A DNA stretch of 64,000 nt from VAZQ01 sp963817015 (GTDB lineage Bacteria; Pseudomonadota; Alphaproteobacteria; Rhizobiales; Xanthobacteraceae): assembly GCA_963817015.1 (NCBI GenBank), contig CAWFMV010000008.1, forward strand, positions 310,001 through 374,000, written 5' to 3'. Shown here one piece after another: positions 27,392 to 37,660 of this stretch; position 1 is the stretch's first letter, and the number at the start of each line of letters is the position of its first letter. Made by a program: the position numbers and the translations under genes. Below the pieces are notes generated by a model. It searched no databases and was not told where the DNA came from. It saw nothing but the letters and a program-made list of their open reading frames with translations.

Positions 27392-29627
27392 TCAAGCCGC
27401 GGCGCGCGCCGCCGACCCGTCCGCGCCGGGCGCCGACCAGCCCTGCAGCATGTTCACGGCGCTGAAGCCCGCCGCCAGGAGGTGCTCCTGCGCGGCGGCG
27501 CTGATCGGATCGTCGGGCGTATCGGCAACCAGCACGGCCTGCGGAGCGAGCGCAGCAATCGCTTCAAGCGGCATGTCGGGCAGCGTGCCGGCATTAATCA
27601 CGACGTGGTCGTAGCTGCGGGCCAGGGCTTCCACCGTGATGACGAGCCGTGGCGACTGCACTATCGACGCCACGTCAGCCGAAGGCTGGCCTGCGGCAAT
27701 GAAATGCGTGCCGGAATGGCGATCACGCGCGATGATCTCACCGAATGAGGCTGAGCCAGTCACGAGCTCATTGATCCCCGGCACGGACGGATCCGCCCCG
27801 AGCGCCGACAGTCCCGGCCCGCCCGGCGCCAGATCAAGCAACATGACCTTGCCCTTGCCGGCGAGCGTGCGCGCGAGCAGCACGGCAATGGGGGTCGTGT
27901 CGACGCCGGGACGCGCACCGATCACAGCCACCCGCCCCATCAACCGACCGGAGACCGCGCCGATCATTTCCTCGGCCGCCGTTTCAAGCGCGCTCGCGCC
28001 TTGCACGCCTGAGGGAGGCGCATCCGGTTCGCTTGCTGAAGCGTGCGCGTGCTCTTGTTGGTCTTGCGGTCGCCCGTGATCCTGCTGTTGCGCTCCAGCA
28101 TTGCCCGTCCCATCAACCGGATATCCGGCCGAGCCCTGGATCGGGTGCAGCGTTTCGAGATCATCCGCACCATGGGATTGCGGCATAGGCGCCGCCGCCG
28201 AGAACTGCCCTGACAGAAGCTGCCCTGAGAGCGTGAAGGCGACTGTGAGCGCAAGCGTGCCCAGCGCCGCGATCAGCACTGTCGGCAGCTTCTTCGGCCA
28301 TGACGGGGTGTTGGACACGATCGCGGTCGAGATGATGCGCGCGTCTGGCGAACCTGCCCCGACGCTGTCGCGCGTGGTCGCCTCGCGATATTTCGCGAGA
28401 TAGGACTCGAGCAGCTCGCGCTGTGCCTTGGCTTCGCGCTCGAGCGCGCGCAGTTGGACGTCCTGCTCGTTCACATTGCCGGCCTGGCGTTTGAATCGGT
28501 CAAGGCTTGCGCCAAGTGAATCCACTTTCGCGGAAGCAACTCGTGCGTCGTTCTCCAGCGCGCGCGCCAGGCGATCGGCCTCTAGGCGGATCTGTCGATC
28601 GAGATCGGCAATCTGCGCCTTGAGCTCCTTGATGCGGGGGTGCTGGTCAAGGAGCGTGGAGGATTGCTCAGCCAGCTGCGCGCGCAGCGTGACGCGCTGC
28701 TCGGACAAGCGCCGCATCAGCTCGGAATTGATGATATCGGCGAACTCGACCGAAGCGCCGGTGCGCAGCGCATCCCGGATGATGCGCGCCTTGGCCTCGC
28801 CGTCGGCTTTCTGCCCGCAGCCCGGCGGACAGCTGCGCGTTGAGCTCGCCCAGCTGCTGGTTCGAGAGCGTCGTGTTGTTGGTGCCGACCAGCAGATTGT
28901 TGCGGGCGCGATACTGCTCGACCTTGGCTTCCGCATCGGCGACCGCGCCGCGCAGGGGCTCGATCTTCTCGGCGAGCCAAAGACCCGCCACCCGCGACTG
29001 GTCCTGTTTGGCGGTCTGCTGGAACATCAGATAGGTCTCCGCCACCGCGTTGGCGACGCGGGCGGCGAGCTCAGGACTTTCCGATTCAAACTCGATCGCG
29101 ATCACGCGGGACTTTTCGACCTGGTACGCGGTCAGTCGCTCCGCGAAGCTGCGGAACACCCGTTCCTCGGGCGTCTGGCTCATCGGGTCCCGGACGATCC
29201 CGACGACCCCCAGGAGCACGCCGATGGTCGAGCTGCCGCGCAGCACCGGATCGAACTCCGGCCGCTCGCCGAGCTTGAGCGTCTTGATCACCTCGCGCGC
29301 GAGATCGCGCGACAGGATGAGCTGGACCTGGCTGGTGACCGCTTCCTGGTCGATGCCGCTGCCGCGATCCAAGGCCTTCTCGGCGTCCGGCCGCAAAAAA
29401 ATGTTGTCGCGCGTCTCGATCAGCACGCGCGCTTCCGACTTGTAGCGCGGCGTCACCAGGTTCACAGCCGCAAACGCAAGACCGCCGGCGAGCAGCGTCA
29501 ACGCAGCAAATCGGCCCTTGCGACGCCACAAAGCGCGGCCAAGCGCAGCCAAGTCCAATTCGTCGATGGCGTGAACCATCGCATGGGCCATCGCCTGCCG
29601 CCCTTTCGACGCAACCGCCGCAATCAT
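27392..29627 (-). CDS. GumC/Wzc-type exopolysaccharide transport protein (frameshifted)
   Basis: The joined product is about 744 residues. It has a first membrane helix (LTLLAGGLAFAAVNLV), a Wzz-type periplasmic domain with long coiled coil (residues 200-420), a second helix (TVLIAALGTLALTVAF), and a C-terminal P-loop-like domain. The frame shifts by one base at about 28825, between LSAGLRAE and ADGEAKARIIRDALR. The nucleotide-binding loop reads GARPGVDTTPIA and lacks the Walker A lysine, and no Tyr-rich tail is present. This is thus a degenerate rather than an active BY-kinase. It controls polymer length and export at the inner membrane. It is divergent from the glycosyltransferase. Confidence 0.85.
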
Positions 29628-29800
29628 GATCGGCTTCCTGCTTGCCGCGCATGCTGCGCGACTCTCCCGGGGCGATTACATTCCATTAGGGTTTATCGTG
29701 CGTTAAGCTCCACCTCCCGCTACCCACCGCGCGCCGCAATGTGGACGCGCGGCTTGCGCACTGTCCATGCTGGGGCGCTCGCAGCATTAATGATTCGTAA

Positions 29801-30973
29801 ATGGCAATGACTGACGCAGGCGAGGGACCTCTCAACATTCTGCATGTGATGCGCGCACCGGTCGGCGGGCTGTTTCGCCACGTCGCTGATCTGGCGCGAG
29901 GACAGTCCGCGCGCGGACATCGCGTGGGGCTGATTGCCGATCGGTCGACCGGCGGGGCGCAGGCGGAAGCAGCGCTTTCAACGCTCGCGAGCAAGCTCGC
30001 GCACGGCGTCACGCGCGTGCCGATGAGCCGCCATGTCGGCGTCAGCGATTTTCTCGCCGTCAGGCACGTAGCGCAGCGCGCCCAGGCCGTCGCCGCCGAT
30101 GTCATTCATGGTCATGGCGCCAAAGGCGGCGCCTACGCGCGCCTCGCCTCCATCCCCTCCCCCACGGACCGGAAGACGATTCGCGTCTACACGCCCCACG
30201 GCGGCAGCCTGCATTTCCATTGGGGCTCGCCGACCGGCCTCGTCTATCTCAACGCGGAACGTGGGCTGATGAGCCGCACCGATCTCTTTCTGTTCGAGAG
30301 CGCCTACGGCCGCGATGTGTTCAAGGCCAAGATCGGCGAGCCTCCAAGCCCCCCGCAAAGCCTCGTGCGGGTCGTGCACAATGGTGTCACCGACGACGAA
30401 TTCCAGCCGATCGTGGTGACCCAGGGCGCCACCGATCTGCTCTTTGTCGGTGAATTACGCGTCCTGAAGGGCGTTGACGTGCTGATCGCCGCAATCAGGC
30501 AACTTGCTGCAGGAGGGGCGCAAAGTCACCGCCACCATCGTGGGGGATGGGCCCGATCGTGCCCAATTCCAGCGCGAGGTGGCAAAGCAGGGCCTTGGCG
30601 AACAAGTGCAATTCGTCGGCGCCAGACCGGCGCGGCAAGCGTTCGGTTTGGGGCGGCTCCTGGTCGTGCCCTCACGCGCGGAGTCGCTGCCTTATATTGT
30701 GCTCGAGGCGGCGGCGGCGGGCGTGCCGATGATCGCCTCACAGGTCGGCGGCATCCCGGAGATCTTCGGCTCCGACTTGGGCAGCCTCGTCGCCCCGGGC
30801 GATCCGGCAGGCCCTGGCGCGGGCCATCAGCCAGGCCATGCAAGACCGGGGCACCAGACACTCGGCAACTCTACGGCTGAAGACGCGGCTGCGTGCCTTG
30901 TTCTCGGCCGACGCCATGACTGACGCGATTCTCGGCGGCTTATCGCGAGGCGCTCGCCCATCGCTCTGGTTAA
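29801..30973 (+). CDS. Glycosyltransferase family 4 (several frameshifts)
   Basis: This GT-B fold enzyme of about 390 residues adds a sugar to the lipid-linked exopolysaccharide unit. The N-terminal acceptor domain has ILHVMRAPVGGLFRHVADLA. The donor domain has LLFVGELRVLKGVDVLI, ATIVGDGPDRAQF and the EX7E-type block SRAESLPYIVLEAAAAGVPM. The frame breaks at about 30505 (before LQEGRKVTATIV), at about 30812 (then RQALARAISQAMQDRG), and perhaps at about 30938. The last shift would give the ending AYREALAHRSG at 30973. Three shifts in 1.2 kb is unusual even for this window. Start 29801 or 29807. Confidence 0.8.
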
Positions 30974-31073
30974 GAAATCGTAACTGCAGCGTCGGCCTAA
31001 GATTTTCTTGAAACTTTTCCGGTATGCGGGTGCGGTCCTCTGCAGCAGCATCGCGGACCTGTGCCTGTCACTC

Positions 31074-32601
31074 ATGCTGGAATTCGACGCTCGCAAATTC
31101 CCGATTGACGCCATCAGGGCGGCCCGCATCGCGTTGCCCCCGAAGGCGCTCTCGCCGGCCGCGCTGAAGATCGCTGCGCAGCCGACCGTTCCGGCCTACT
31201 CGCCGATCGTGCTCGCGGGCGCCGTTCGGTTGATCGAGCTCGCGATCACCGTGCTGGTCGGGGCCGCGCTCTATGCCCTCTACGTGATCCCGCGCGACGG
31301 GTTCGAGTGGCACTACGCCATCGCGATCGCCTGTATCGGCCTGCTGACGACGCTCGCATTCCAGGTTGCCGACATCTACCAGGTCGAGGCGTTTCGCGGC
31401 CGCGAGAAGCAGTATTTCAGGCTCGCCACCGCCTGGTCGGTGGTGTTCCTGCTCGTGATCGGAGCGAGCTTCTTTGCCAAGTCAGGCGATCAATTCTCCC
31501 GCTTCTGGCTCGGGAGCTATCATATCGTCGGCCTCGCCAGCCTGCTCTGCTTCCGCCGTGCGCTGTTTCTGCTGGTGCGCAAGTGGACCCGCGAGGGCCA
31601 CCTCGAGCGCCGCACCGTGATCGTCGGCGCCGATGCCAATGGCGACGCGCTGGTGCAGTCGCTGGCCAGCGCAGCCGGATTCCGACGTGCGCATCATCGG
31701 CATGTTCGACGACCGCGGCGATGGGCGCTCGCAGTCAAGCGTCGGCGGCCACCAGAAGCTCGGCACCGTCGACGACCTGGTCGAGCTCGCGCGCAAGACC
31801 CGCATCGATCTTGTCCTCTTCTCGCTGCCGATCTCGGCCGAGAGCCGCATCCTGCAGATGCTCAAGAAGCTGTGGGTGCTGCCGGTCGATATCCGGCTCG
31901 CGGCGCACAACAACAAGCTGCGCTTTCGCCCGCGCGCCTATTCCTATCTCGGCCCGGTTCCGCTGCTCGACGTCGCCGACAAGCCGATCACCGACTGGGA
32001 CGTCGTGATGAAGTGGCTGTTCGACCGCATCATCGGCGGTCTCGCGTTGCTCTGCCTGTCGCCGGTGATGCTGCTGGTCGCGATCGCGATCAAGCTCGAG
32101 AGCCGCGGCCCCGTGTTTTTCAAGCAGAAGCGCTATGGCTTCAACAACGAGCTGATCGAGGTCTACAAGTTCCGCTCCATGTATGTCGATCAATGCGATC
32201 CGACCGCCTCGAAGCTCGTGCAGAAGAACGATCCGCGCGTCACTAAGGTGGGCGCCTTCATCCGCAAGACCTCGCTCGACGAGCTGCCGCAGCTCATCAA
32301 CGTCGTGCTCAAAGGCGACCTGTCGCTGGTCGGCCCGCGCCCCCACGCGGTGCACGCCAAGGCCGCCGACCGGCTCTACGACGAGGCGGTCGACGGCTAC
32401 TTCGCGCGCCACCGCGTCAAGCCCGGGATCACCGGCTGGGCGCAGATCAACGGCTGGCGCGGCGAGACCGACACCGAGGAAAAGATCCAGCGCCGCGTCG
32501 AGCATGACCTCCACTACATCGAGAACTGGTCGGTGCTGCTCGACCTCGCCATCCTGGCGCGCACGCCGCTCGCGCTCGCCAAGACCGAGCACGCGTATTG
32601 A
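31074..32601 (+). CDS. Undecaprenyl-phosphate sugar phosphotransferase (frameshifted)
   Basis: This polyprenyl glycosyl-phosphotransferase starts the repeat unit on undecaprenyl phosphate. The joined product is about 508 residues. It has N-terminal membrane helices, a CoA_binding_3-like middle domain, one more helix (DRIIGGLALLCLSPVMLLVA), and the catalytic bacterial sugar transferase domain. Motifs are FFKQKRYGFN, VYKFRSMYVD, TSLDELPQLINVVLKGDLSL, VGPRPHAV and RVKPGITGWAQINGWRG. The single-base shift is at about 31676 in the middle domain. The frame opens further upstream with a TTG at 31008, but ATG 31074 is preferred. It is coupled to the next gene by a TGATG overlap. Confidence 0.88.
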
Positions 32602-33839
32602 TGACAAATGCAGCGGCCGCAATGGTCGCCACGCCGCGGCTCTCGATCGAAACGCTGCGCGGCGTGCTGCTTTGGCTCATGGGCTTTGCCGGCGCGTTCG
32701 TGTTCATCGAGCCGAGCCCCTATGAGATCGTCGGCGCGCTCGCCATCGCGATCTTCGCGCTCACCGGACTGATGCTGCGCGCGCCGCTCGTGCCGCTCAT
32801 TCTGCTGCTCGTCCTTCTCAACCTCGGCTACGCGACCGCCATGCTGCAGGTGGTCGACCAGGGCAAGGTCGTCACCTGGGTGTTGGTCTCGGCCTATCTC
32901 GCGGTGACCGCGATGGTCTATGCCGCGATGCTCGGCGCCAACACGCAGGCGCGGCTTCATTGGCTGATGGGCGGATGTCTCGCGGCGGGGCTGATCGCGT
33001 CGCTCATTGCCATCGCGGCCTATTTCCGTCTGTTCGGCAGCCTCTCTGACCTGTTCCTGCTCTATGGCCGCGCGCGCGGCACCTTCAACGATCCGAACGT
33101 GCTCGGCGCGTTCCTGGTGCTGCCCGCCCTGATCGCGTTTCAGCGCATGCTGACGGGACGACTGTCGGCCGCCTTCAATGCCGCCATCCTTCTGATCGTG
33201 ATGCTCGCAGCGCTGTTTCTCTCGTTCTCGCGCGCGGCCTGGGGCCAGCTCGCCTTCGCGGCGGCGCTGTTGATGGCCATCAGTTTTGCGACCAGCCGCG
33301 CGCCCCAGGAACGCCTACGCATCGCGCTGATTGCCATCCTTGGAACGCTGGTGGCGCTCCTGCTCGTGGCCGCGCTGCTCTCGATCGGCCAGGTCGCTGA
33401 CCTTTTCAAGGAGCGCGCCACCCTCGACCAGAACTACGACCTCGGCCATCTCGGGCGCTTCGGGCGCTACATCCTGGGCTTCGATCTGATGCTCGACCGC
33501 CCGCTCGGCATCGGGCCGCTGCAGTTCTCCAAGGGCTATTTCAGCGAGGACCCGCACAACACCTTTCTCAACACCTTTATGTCCGGTGGCTGGCTGGGCG
33601 GATTGGCCTATCTCAGCCTCACGCTGATCACCGCGATCCGGGGTCTGCGTTTCGTGTTTGTGCGCACGCCCTGGCAGCCGACCTACCACGTGGTCTACGC
33701 CGCCTTCCTGGGCGTCGCCGGCGAAAGCGCCATCATCGACATCGACCACTGGCGCCACTATTTCCTGATCCTGGGAGTGCTCTGGGGCCTGATGGTGGTC
33801 TCCCGCCCTGCCCTTGCGCGGTCGACCGAGCGGGCGTAG
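32601..33839 (+). CDS. O-antigen ligase/polymerase-like membrane protein
   Basis: The 412 residues have about ten membrane helices. A large loop contains GRARGTFNDPNVLGAFLVLP and DPHNTFLNTFMSGGWLGG, the Wzy/WaaL signature with a conserved His-Asn. It probably polymerises or ligates the exopolysaccharide units made by the upstream transferases. The ATG overlaps the stop codon of the sugar transferase by one base. It is the last gene of the cluster before tRNA-Pro. Confidence 0.85.
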   Translation: MTNAAAAMVATPRLSIETLRGVLLWLMGFAGAFVFIEPSPYEIVGALAIAIFALTGLMLRAPLVPLILLLVLLNLGYATAMLQVVDQGKVVTWVLVSAYLAVTAMVYAAMLGANTQARLHWLMGGCLAAGLIASLIAIAAYFRLFGSLSDLFLLYGRARGTFNDPNVLGAFLVLPALIAFQRMLTGRLSAAFNAAILLIVMLAALFLSFSRAAWGQLAFAAALLMAISFATSRAPQERLRIALIAILGTLVALLLVAALLSIGQVADLFKERATLDQNYDLGHLGRFGRYILGFDLMLDRPLGIGPLQFSKGYFSEDPHNTFLNTFMSGGWLGGLAYLSLTLITAIRGLRFVFVRTPWQPTYHVVYAAFLGVAGESAIIDIDHWRHYFLILGVLWGLMVVSRPALARSTERA

Positions 33840-33888
33840 ATGAACGGCCCTGAGGCCCAGCCGAGACCTATTTGGCTAGGCCATTTGG

Positions 33889-33966
33889 CGGAGCGTAGCG
33901 CAGCCCGGTTAGCGCACCAGTCTGGGGGACTGGGGGTCCCGAGTTCAAATCTCGGCGCTCCGACCA
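33889..33966 (+). tRNA. tRNA-Pro (anticodon GGG)
   Basis: The acceptor stem CGGAGCG pairs with CGCTCCG. The anticodon arm CCAGT-CTGGGGG-ACTGG gives GGG, and the T arm is CCGAG-TTCAAAT-CTCGG. CCA is encoded at 33964-33966. Its 3' 40 bases are repeated at 36926-36965, marking it as an integration site. Confidence 0.96.
33927..33966 (+). repeat. attL-like repeat within tRNA-Pro
   Basis: This stretch from GGACTGGGGGTCCC to CTCCGACCA is the 3' half of the tRNA gene. It recurs at 36926-36965 with one substitution (TCCC to TCTC). Confidence 0.8.
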
Positions 33967-34508
33967 AGGAAAATCAAATACTTAGACCGGTGGTCAATCT
34001 GAAAAACAGTCCCCAAAAAATCGCCTCGGGACAACGTCGGGACAGCCGCTCGGTAGCCGTTCTCTCCGCAATTATTTTTCGCTGCGCTCTACCACCGTCG
34101 CTGCCCTGCCCCGTGCCATCATCGTCCAGGAAGTCGAGAACCCGTCCGGGCCAACCAGGGCAACACCGGAGGTCTCGACGTGCGCCACATCCCCATCTTT
34201 GCCCGCTCTGACAGCGTGTGCATCGCCAGCGCAGATTGCTGCCGTGGATGAGGCGACGTGCCAGTCATACGGGCGCCGCCCGGCACTGATCGCTACACCG
34301 CTTGCCGGATGATGCAGCAAGAGCTGCGCATGCAAGAGAACGCCGCGCGACGGGCTGCCTTCATACAGGCCGCCGCCAACGCGCGCTCCCGTCGCGGCGA
34401 TGACCTGAGCTGCACATCGCAGCGCACCGGCTTCGGGGTTACGCAGATCGACTGTCGTTCACGATAACGCCACCGGCCAATTCGCTCCGGTCACAACTGG
34501 ATGTGACG
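33967..34508. other. Left end of the element, no confident gene
   Basis: Short open frames exist on both strands (for example plus-strand 34258-34467 and minus-strand 34072-34335). They overlap each other and have no clear ribosome-binding site. I see the inverted-repeat arm at 34027-34040 and nothing else definite. Confidence 0.4.
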
Positions 34509-35004
34509 ATGGATGATCCAACCAACACCTATCCATCATCGGCCGGCCCAACGATCTTCTCTTCGCTGGTGTCCGGCTCGACCAATGCCATTGCCTCAAT
34601 CACGTTCCCGATTGCGGCATGGCGGGTGACCAATACATCGACCGCCGGCACGGTCTCAGTCACCAGGCCGGAATTGGTTGAGATGTTTGCTCGCGCCAGA
34701 GAGATCGTGAAGGCATTCCACGGCATCGTCGCCAAGCAATCGTCCAATGAATTGATGACCGAGCTGCCGGCGGGCAATGCCGTGGCCGGCGCGCCGCAAT
34801 TGTCGTCAGCCGGCTATGACGTGGTCTTCATCGGCATTGAGAACTCGATTGCTGCCGGCAATGCGCATGCGCCAGATTGGCGATGGCGCGCATTTGGTCC
34901 CGACACCGCTGCAATCAATTCATCTCGACAACGGCCGCGTCGTCATAGAACGCGAATCCATCGAGCCGGTGCCGATGATACAATACCGGGTGCGGGCGAA
35001 ATGA
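34509..35004 (+). CDS. Hypothetical protein of the element (frameshift suspected)
   Basis: The frame starts MDDPTNTYPSSAGPTIFSS and looks protein-like up to GYDVVFIGIENSIAAGNAH. A one-base shift at about 34870 leads into IGDGAHLVPTPLQSIHLDNG and the ending MIQYRVRAK. The joined product is about 164 residues. The stop overlaps the next ATG (ATGA at 35001). I know no family. Without the shift the frame continues to 35168 in low-quality sequence. Confidence 0.4.
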
Positions 35005-35319
35005 TCATCACGCAAGCAATGCTGCGCGCCGCGCGCTGCAGCGGTGCGGCCGGAATTGGATGCTCCGGTGCTCGACAGCATCAAGATTGCGGCCATTGCA
35101 CTCAAAGCCGCCGGGCTAGGCGAGCATTGGCAAGAGCTTCGGGTAACCGAAGCTATTCGCAAAGATAACAAACGCCGTGAACCACCCACTGATAGCCCAG
35201 ATGCTGCACCATCCGAGCAGGATCATCGCCCGGCATCGGATGCTTCAGCAATTGAAACGTCCCGTCGGGCAGTTCTCGAAGACACCATTGCTCTTGAGCC
35301 GTCAGAGGTTCGATGGTGA
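35001..35319 (+). CDS. Hypothetical protein of the element (frameshift suspected)
   Basis: The start MIITQAMLRAAR is coupled to the previous stop. A shift at about 35038 joins it to RPELDAPVLDSIKIAAIALK and AAGLGEHWQELRVTEAIRKD. The last third (rich in Ser, Pro, Ala) is not convincing and overlaps a minus-strand frame (35153-35344), which may be the real gene there. The function is unknown. Confidence 0.35.
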
Positions 35320-35344
35320 GAGCAGCGCTGGCCATGACCGTCAC
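35153..35344 (-). CDS. Possible small protein
   Basis: The frame has 63 residues with a natural-looking composition (AQEQWCLRELPDGTFQLLKH, HLGYQWVVHGVCYLCE). Three Cys near the ends might bind metal. It conflicts with the plus-strand frame, so only one can be real over the overlap. Confidence 0.35.
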   Translation of the reverse strand: MTVMASAALTIEPLTAQEQWCLRELPDGTFQLLKHPMPGDDPARMVQHLGYQWVVHGVCYLCE

Positions 35345-35415
35345 CTTGGCTTGCGTTAGGGGGCCGGCGTCGTTGGTAGCGATGACCGGCTCCCGCTATT
35401 TGACTGTGGATAACG

Positions 35416-35640
35416 GTGAAAAGCATGACTTTGCCGGGCTCAAACTACAATCTGAAGCCATACGTCGATGACGGCGCCCTGCTGCCGGAGATCGGCGCCC
35501 GCGTCGCCTATATCGACGGCCTGCACTTCGAAGGCACCGTCGTGGCCGTCCGCTCGATTGAGCGTCACGTGGTCGTCAAATGGGATCACGCGCAAGAGTC
35601 GACGACCGTGTCGGCGCGGCAGATCGAGCCGCTGCTTTGA
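35416..35640 (+). CDS. Small hypothetical protein of the element
   Basis: There are 74 residues from a GTG, or 71 from ATG 35425. The sequence YVDDGALLPEIGARVAYIDG then EGTVVAVRSIERHVVVKWDH looks like a small SH3-like or KOW-like beta barrel that could bind nucleic acid or protein. This is a fold impression only. Confidence 0.6.
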   Translation: MKSMTLPGSNYNLKPYVDDGALLPEIGARVAYIDGLHFEGTVVAVRSIERHVVVKWDHAQESTTVSARQIEPLL

Positions 35641-35754
35641 AAAACCGCACTACGGTGTAGTTTTTGACTATAGAGCAAATGTCCCCTAGTAAAAGTCTAT
35701 TGACAGGATTGTTGGAAGCATGGTCATGTTGGATCAGTCCAACGGGGGGTATCC

Positions 35755-36114
35755 ATGACCGGCACGGACTTCATGACGGGGATTGAGCTAGCCGTCAAAG
35801 AGGCAGTCGAGAGCCAAGAAGACGACCTCATCAACGACATCGCCTTCCACCTAGGGCGCCAAGACGCGAAGGTGCGGGCCGCCCTTGAGGACTACATTGG
35901 GAGCGGCGAATTTGGCGAGAGCGTGCGCGAGTTCATCTACAACCATCTCCGCGCCACCGCCGATGACTACGGCGGCAATGTGCCCAGCATCGACGCCCGC
36001 GACGAAGAAATCAGAGCGACGCTGGTCCGGGTCCCGGTCAAGGTCCCGCCCCAGGTCGTCAAGGACCATGGGCAAGTACGCGCGGTGTTCAAAGACAAGC
36101 CCGGAGATCACTAG
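35755..36114 (+). CDS. Acidic hypothetical protein of the element
   Basis: The 119 residues start MTGTDFMTGIELAVKEAVES, after the strong ribosome-binding site GGGGGGT. The first 75 residues are helical and acidic, and the C-terminal part is beta-prone (RATLVRVPVKVPPQVVKDHG). No family is recognised. Confidence 0.65.
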   Translation: MTGTDFMTGIELAVKEAVESQEDDLINDIAFHLGRQDAKVRAALEDYIGSGEFGESVREFIYNHLRATADDYGGNVPSIDARDEEIRATLVRVPVKVPPQVVKDHGQVRAVFKDKPGDH

Positions 36115-36157
36115 CCGACACTGATCGAGATCGCGCCCTCCAGACTTGGGGGGGCGC

Positions 36158-36415
36158 ATGACACAGCACATCATCCGCGCCGACATCGTCGGCAACAACA
36201 ACGCCACCGCCTGCAACATCACCGCCAAGGGTCGCACGCCGATCCTGACGTTGTACCGCGCGTTGCTCAAAGCCGGGCACGACCCAGCCTCACCGCTGCA
36301 CTGCTACCGAGGTGACGTGCTGGCGTTCACCATTGCCACCATCGGCGACGGTGCGAAGCTGACCGTCAAAGAAGACGCCCAGGTCGACCACCGCACTTTG
36401 CGCCCCTCGATCTAG
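36158..36415 (+). CDS. Small hypothetical protein of the element
   Basis: The 85 residues begin MTQHIIRADIVGNNNATACN. The stretch ILTLYRALLKAGHDPASPLH followed by CYRGDVLAFTI resembles small phage or island proteins with a beta-alpha layout. GGGGGGGC lies upstream as a ribosome-binding site. The function is unknown. Confidence 0.6.
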   Translation: MTQHIIRADIVGNNNATACNITAKGRTPILTLYRALLKAGHDPASPLHCYRGDVLAFTIATIGDGAKLTVKEDAQVDHRTLRPSI

Positions 36416-36541
36416 AAAGGCTGGCTGCGCTGACCACTGACAGGTCCAGCACTGGTGAGATTTCCGAGGCGTGACGTTCGCGCGCAAGGTCGGGAGGCTC
36501 ATCCGCAAATCTGGGACACCTGTGGTCAGGGACTCGGCGCG

Positions 36542-36661
36542 TTATTCCGAGACCCCAAACTCCGACCGCACGAGCAGATAGAGAAGGACTGCGTACACCA
36601 GCAAGATCGCCACGGCGATGGCCAGTGCCCACCACCCTTCCGCAATCCAGATGGCGTCCAC
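36542..36661 (-). CDS. 39-residue single-helix membrane peptide
   Basis: A GTG start at 36661 follows GAGGAG with 6-base spacing. The peptide has a charged start (DAIWIAEGWW), one hydrophobic helix (ALAIAVAILLVYAVLLYLLV) and the tail RSEFGVSE. The good ribosome-binding site and clean amphipathic ends argue for a real small protein. It could be a phage-type or toxin-like peptide; this is speculation. Confidence 0.5.
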   Translation of the reverse strand: MDAIWIAEGWWALAIAVAILLVYAVLLYLLVRSEFGVSE

Positions 36662-36925
36662 ACCAGTCTCCTCGGTGCACGCGCGTGGGACCCACCGCGC
36701 ATGTTGGATGGGACCAATATAACACAGGCATGACCCGTAGATTGAGGGGCACATCGAGGGGCAGCCGCAGGGAGGGGGCCTGGAGGGGGACCGGAGGAGT
36801 AGCTTGACACCTTTTCTGGAGGCTAGGAATCTTTTCCAATTGCCCCGATGTTGTCCCGGTCAAGTCGGGTCTAGCCGATACGTCAATGATTTCAGAGTGA
36901 TAGTCGAGTAGACCATCAGCATCTA

Positions 36926-36965
36926 GGACTGGGGGTCTCGAGTTCAAATCTCGGCGCTCCGACCA
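36926..36965 (+). repeat. attR-like repeat
   Basis: This is the second copy of the tRNA-Pro 3' end, 39 of 40 bases identical. It is not a complete tRNA. Confidence 0.8.
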
Positions 36966-37660
36966 GTTAAATCTCCAAAATCCACCCTTCATAGAGCGCC
37001 ACGAGCAGCCGAGTGACTCACCCGCCGGGCGAGCGCGCAGGAGAAGCTCGTCTCCGCGCGCTCGCCGTCGCCTCACCCGCTCCCCCCGAAGCGGGCGAAG
37101 CTGGGCATCCCCGCGGAACGTGACGAATGATCATCGTCCGCGCGATTGTGACGACCGATTGGGACGATGCAGCAACCAACTCCCATGCCGGTGCGGTCGA
37201 GCATGCCAAGACAGGGAGGCCGCCGGCGCCATCGCTTGCAAGCGAACCGAACCGTTATGAGACATTACGGATTGGGGTCTTGCTATCGCCCGCCAACGAT
37301 TTGCTCTCGCGTGACCGGCAAACGGTGAATCGCTGTGCAAGCGACTGCTCAGCGGGCGACCAAGCCGCTCGTCGAGAACGCCTCTGCATTGGATTGACGA
37401 GACAAGATCGGTTGGATCGGAAACAAAATTACGGTTTCGCGTTCTCGCCACCGCTCATATGAGACGAGATCGAACCTGGAACTAGCCGGCCGCACAGTGA
37501 ACAGAAAGCGCGTGAGAGCGTTTGCCTGGAGCAAATGCATCACCTTCCGGTCCCTATCCCAATACCTCCTGCGTCAAATTTGTTAGTAAACTCAAAGTTA
37601 CTTACTCGTCGTCCGTTTAAAGTGCTTGTATGCAACTTAAAGCTCTTAAGGTAGGTCGGG
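36966..37660. other. Gene-free stretch right of the element
   Basis: No frame in these 695 bases looks protein-like. At 37020-37100 there is a GC-rich block with GAGCGCGCAGGAG and CTCCGCGCGCTC arms that could form a hairpin. The rest is featureless. Confidence 0.45.

Larger units (their letters stand above)
33927..36965. mobile_element. Small integrated element at tRNA-Pro
   Basis: The two ends are a 40-bp direct repeat (39 of 40 identical) of the tRNA-Pro 3' half. About 3 kb lies between. Just inside the left end is CGGGACAACGTCGG (34027-34040), and just inside the right end its near-perfect inverse CCGATGTTGTCCCG (36845-36858). No integrase is recognisable, so it is either a remnant or depends on a helper. 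The small genes inside match nothing I know, in contrast with the conserved genes to the left. Confidence 0.75.
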
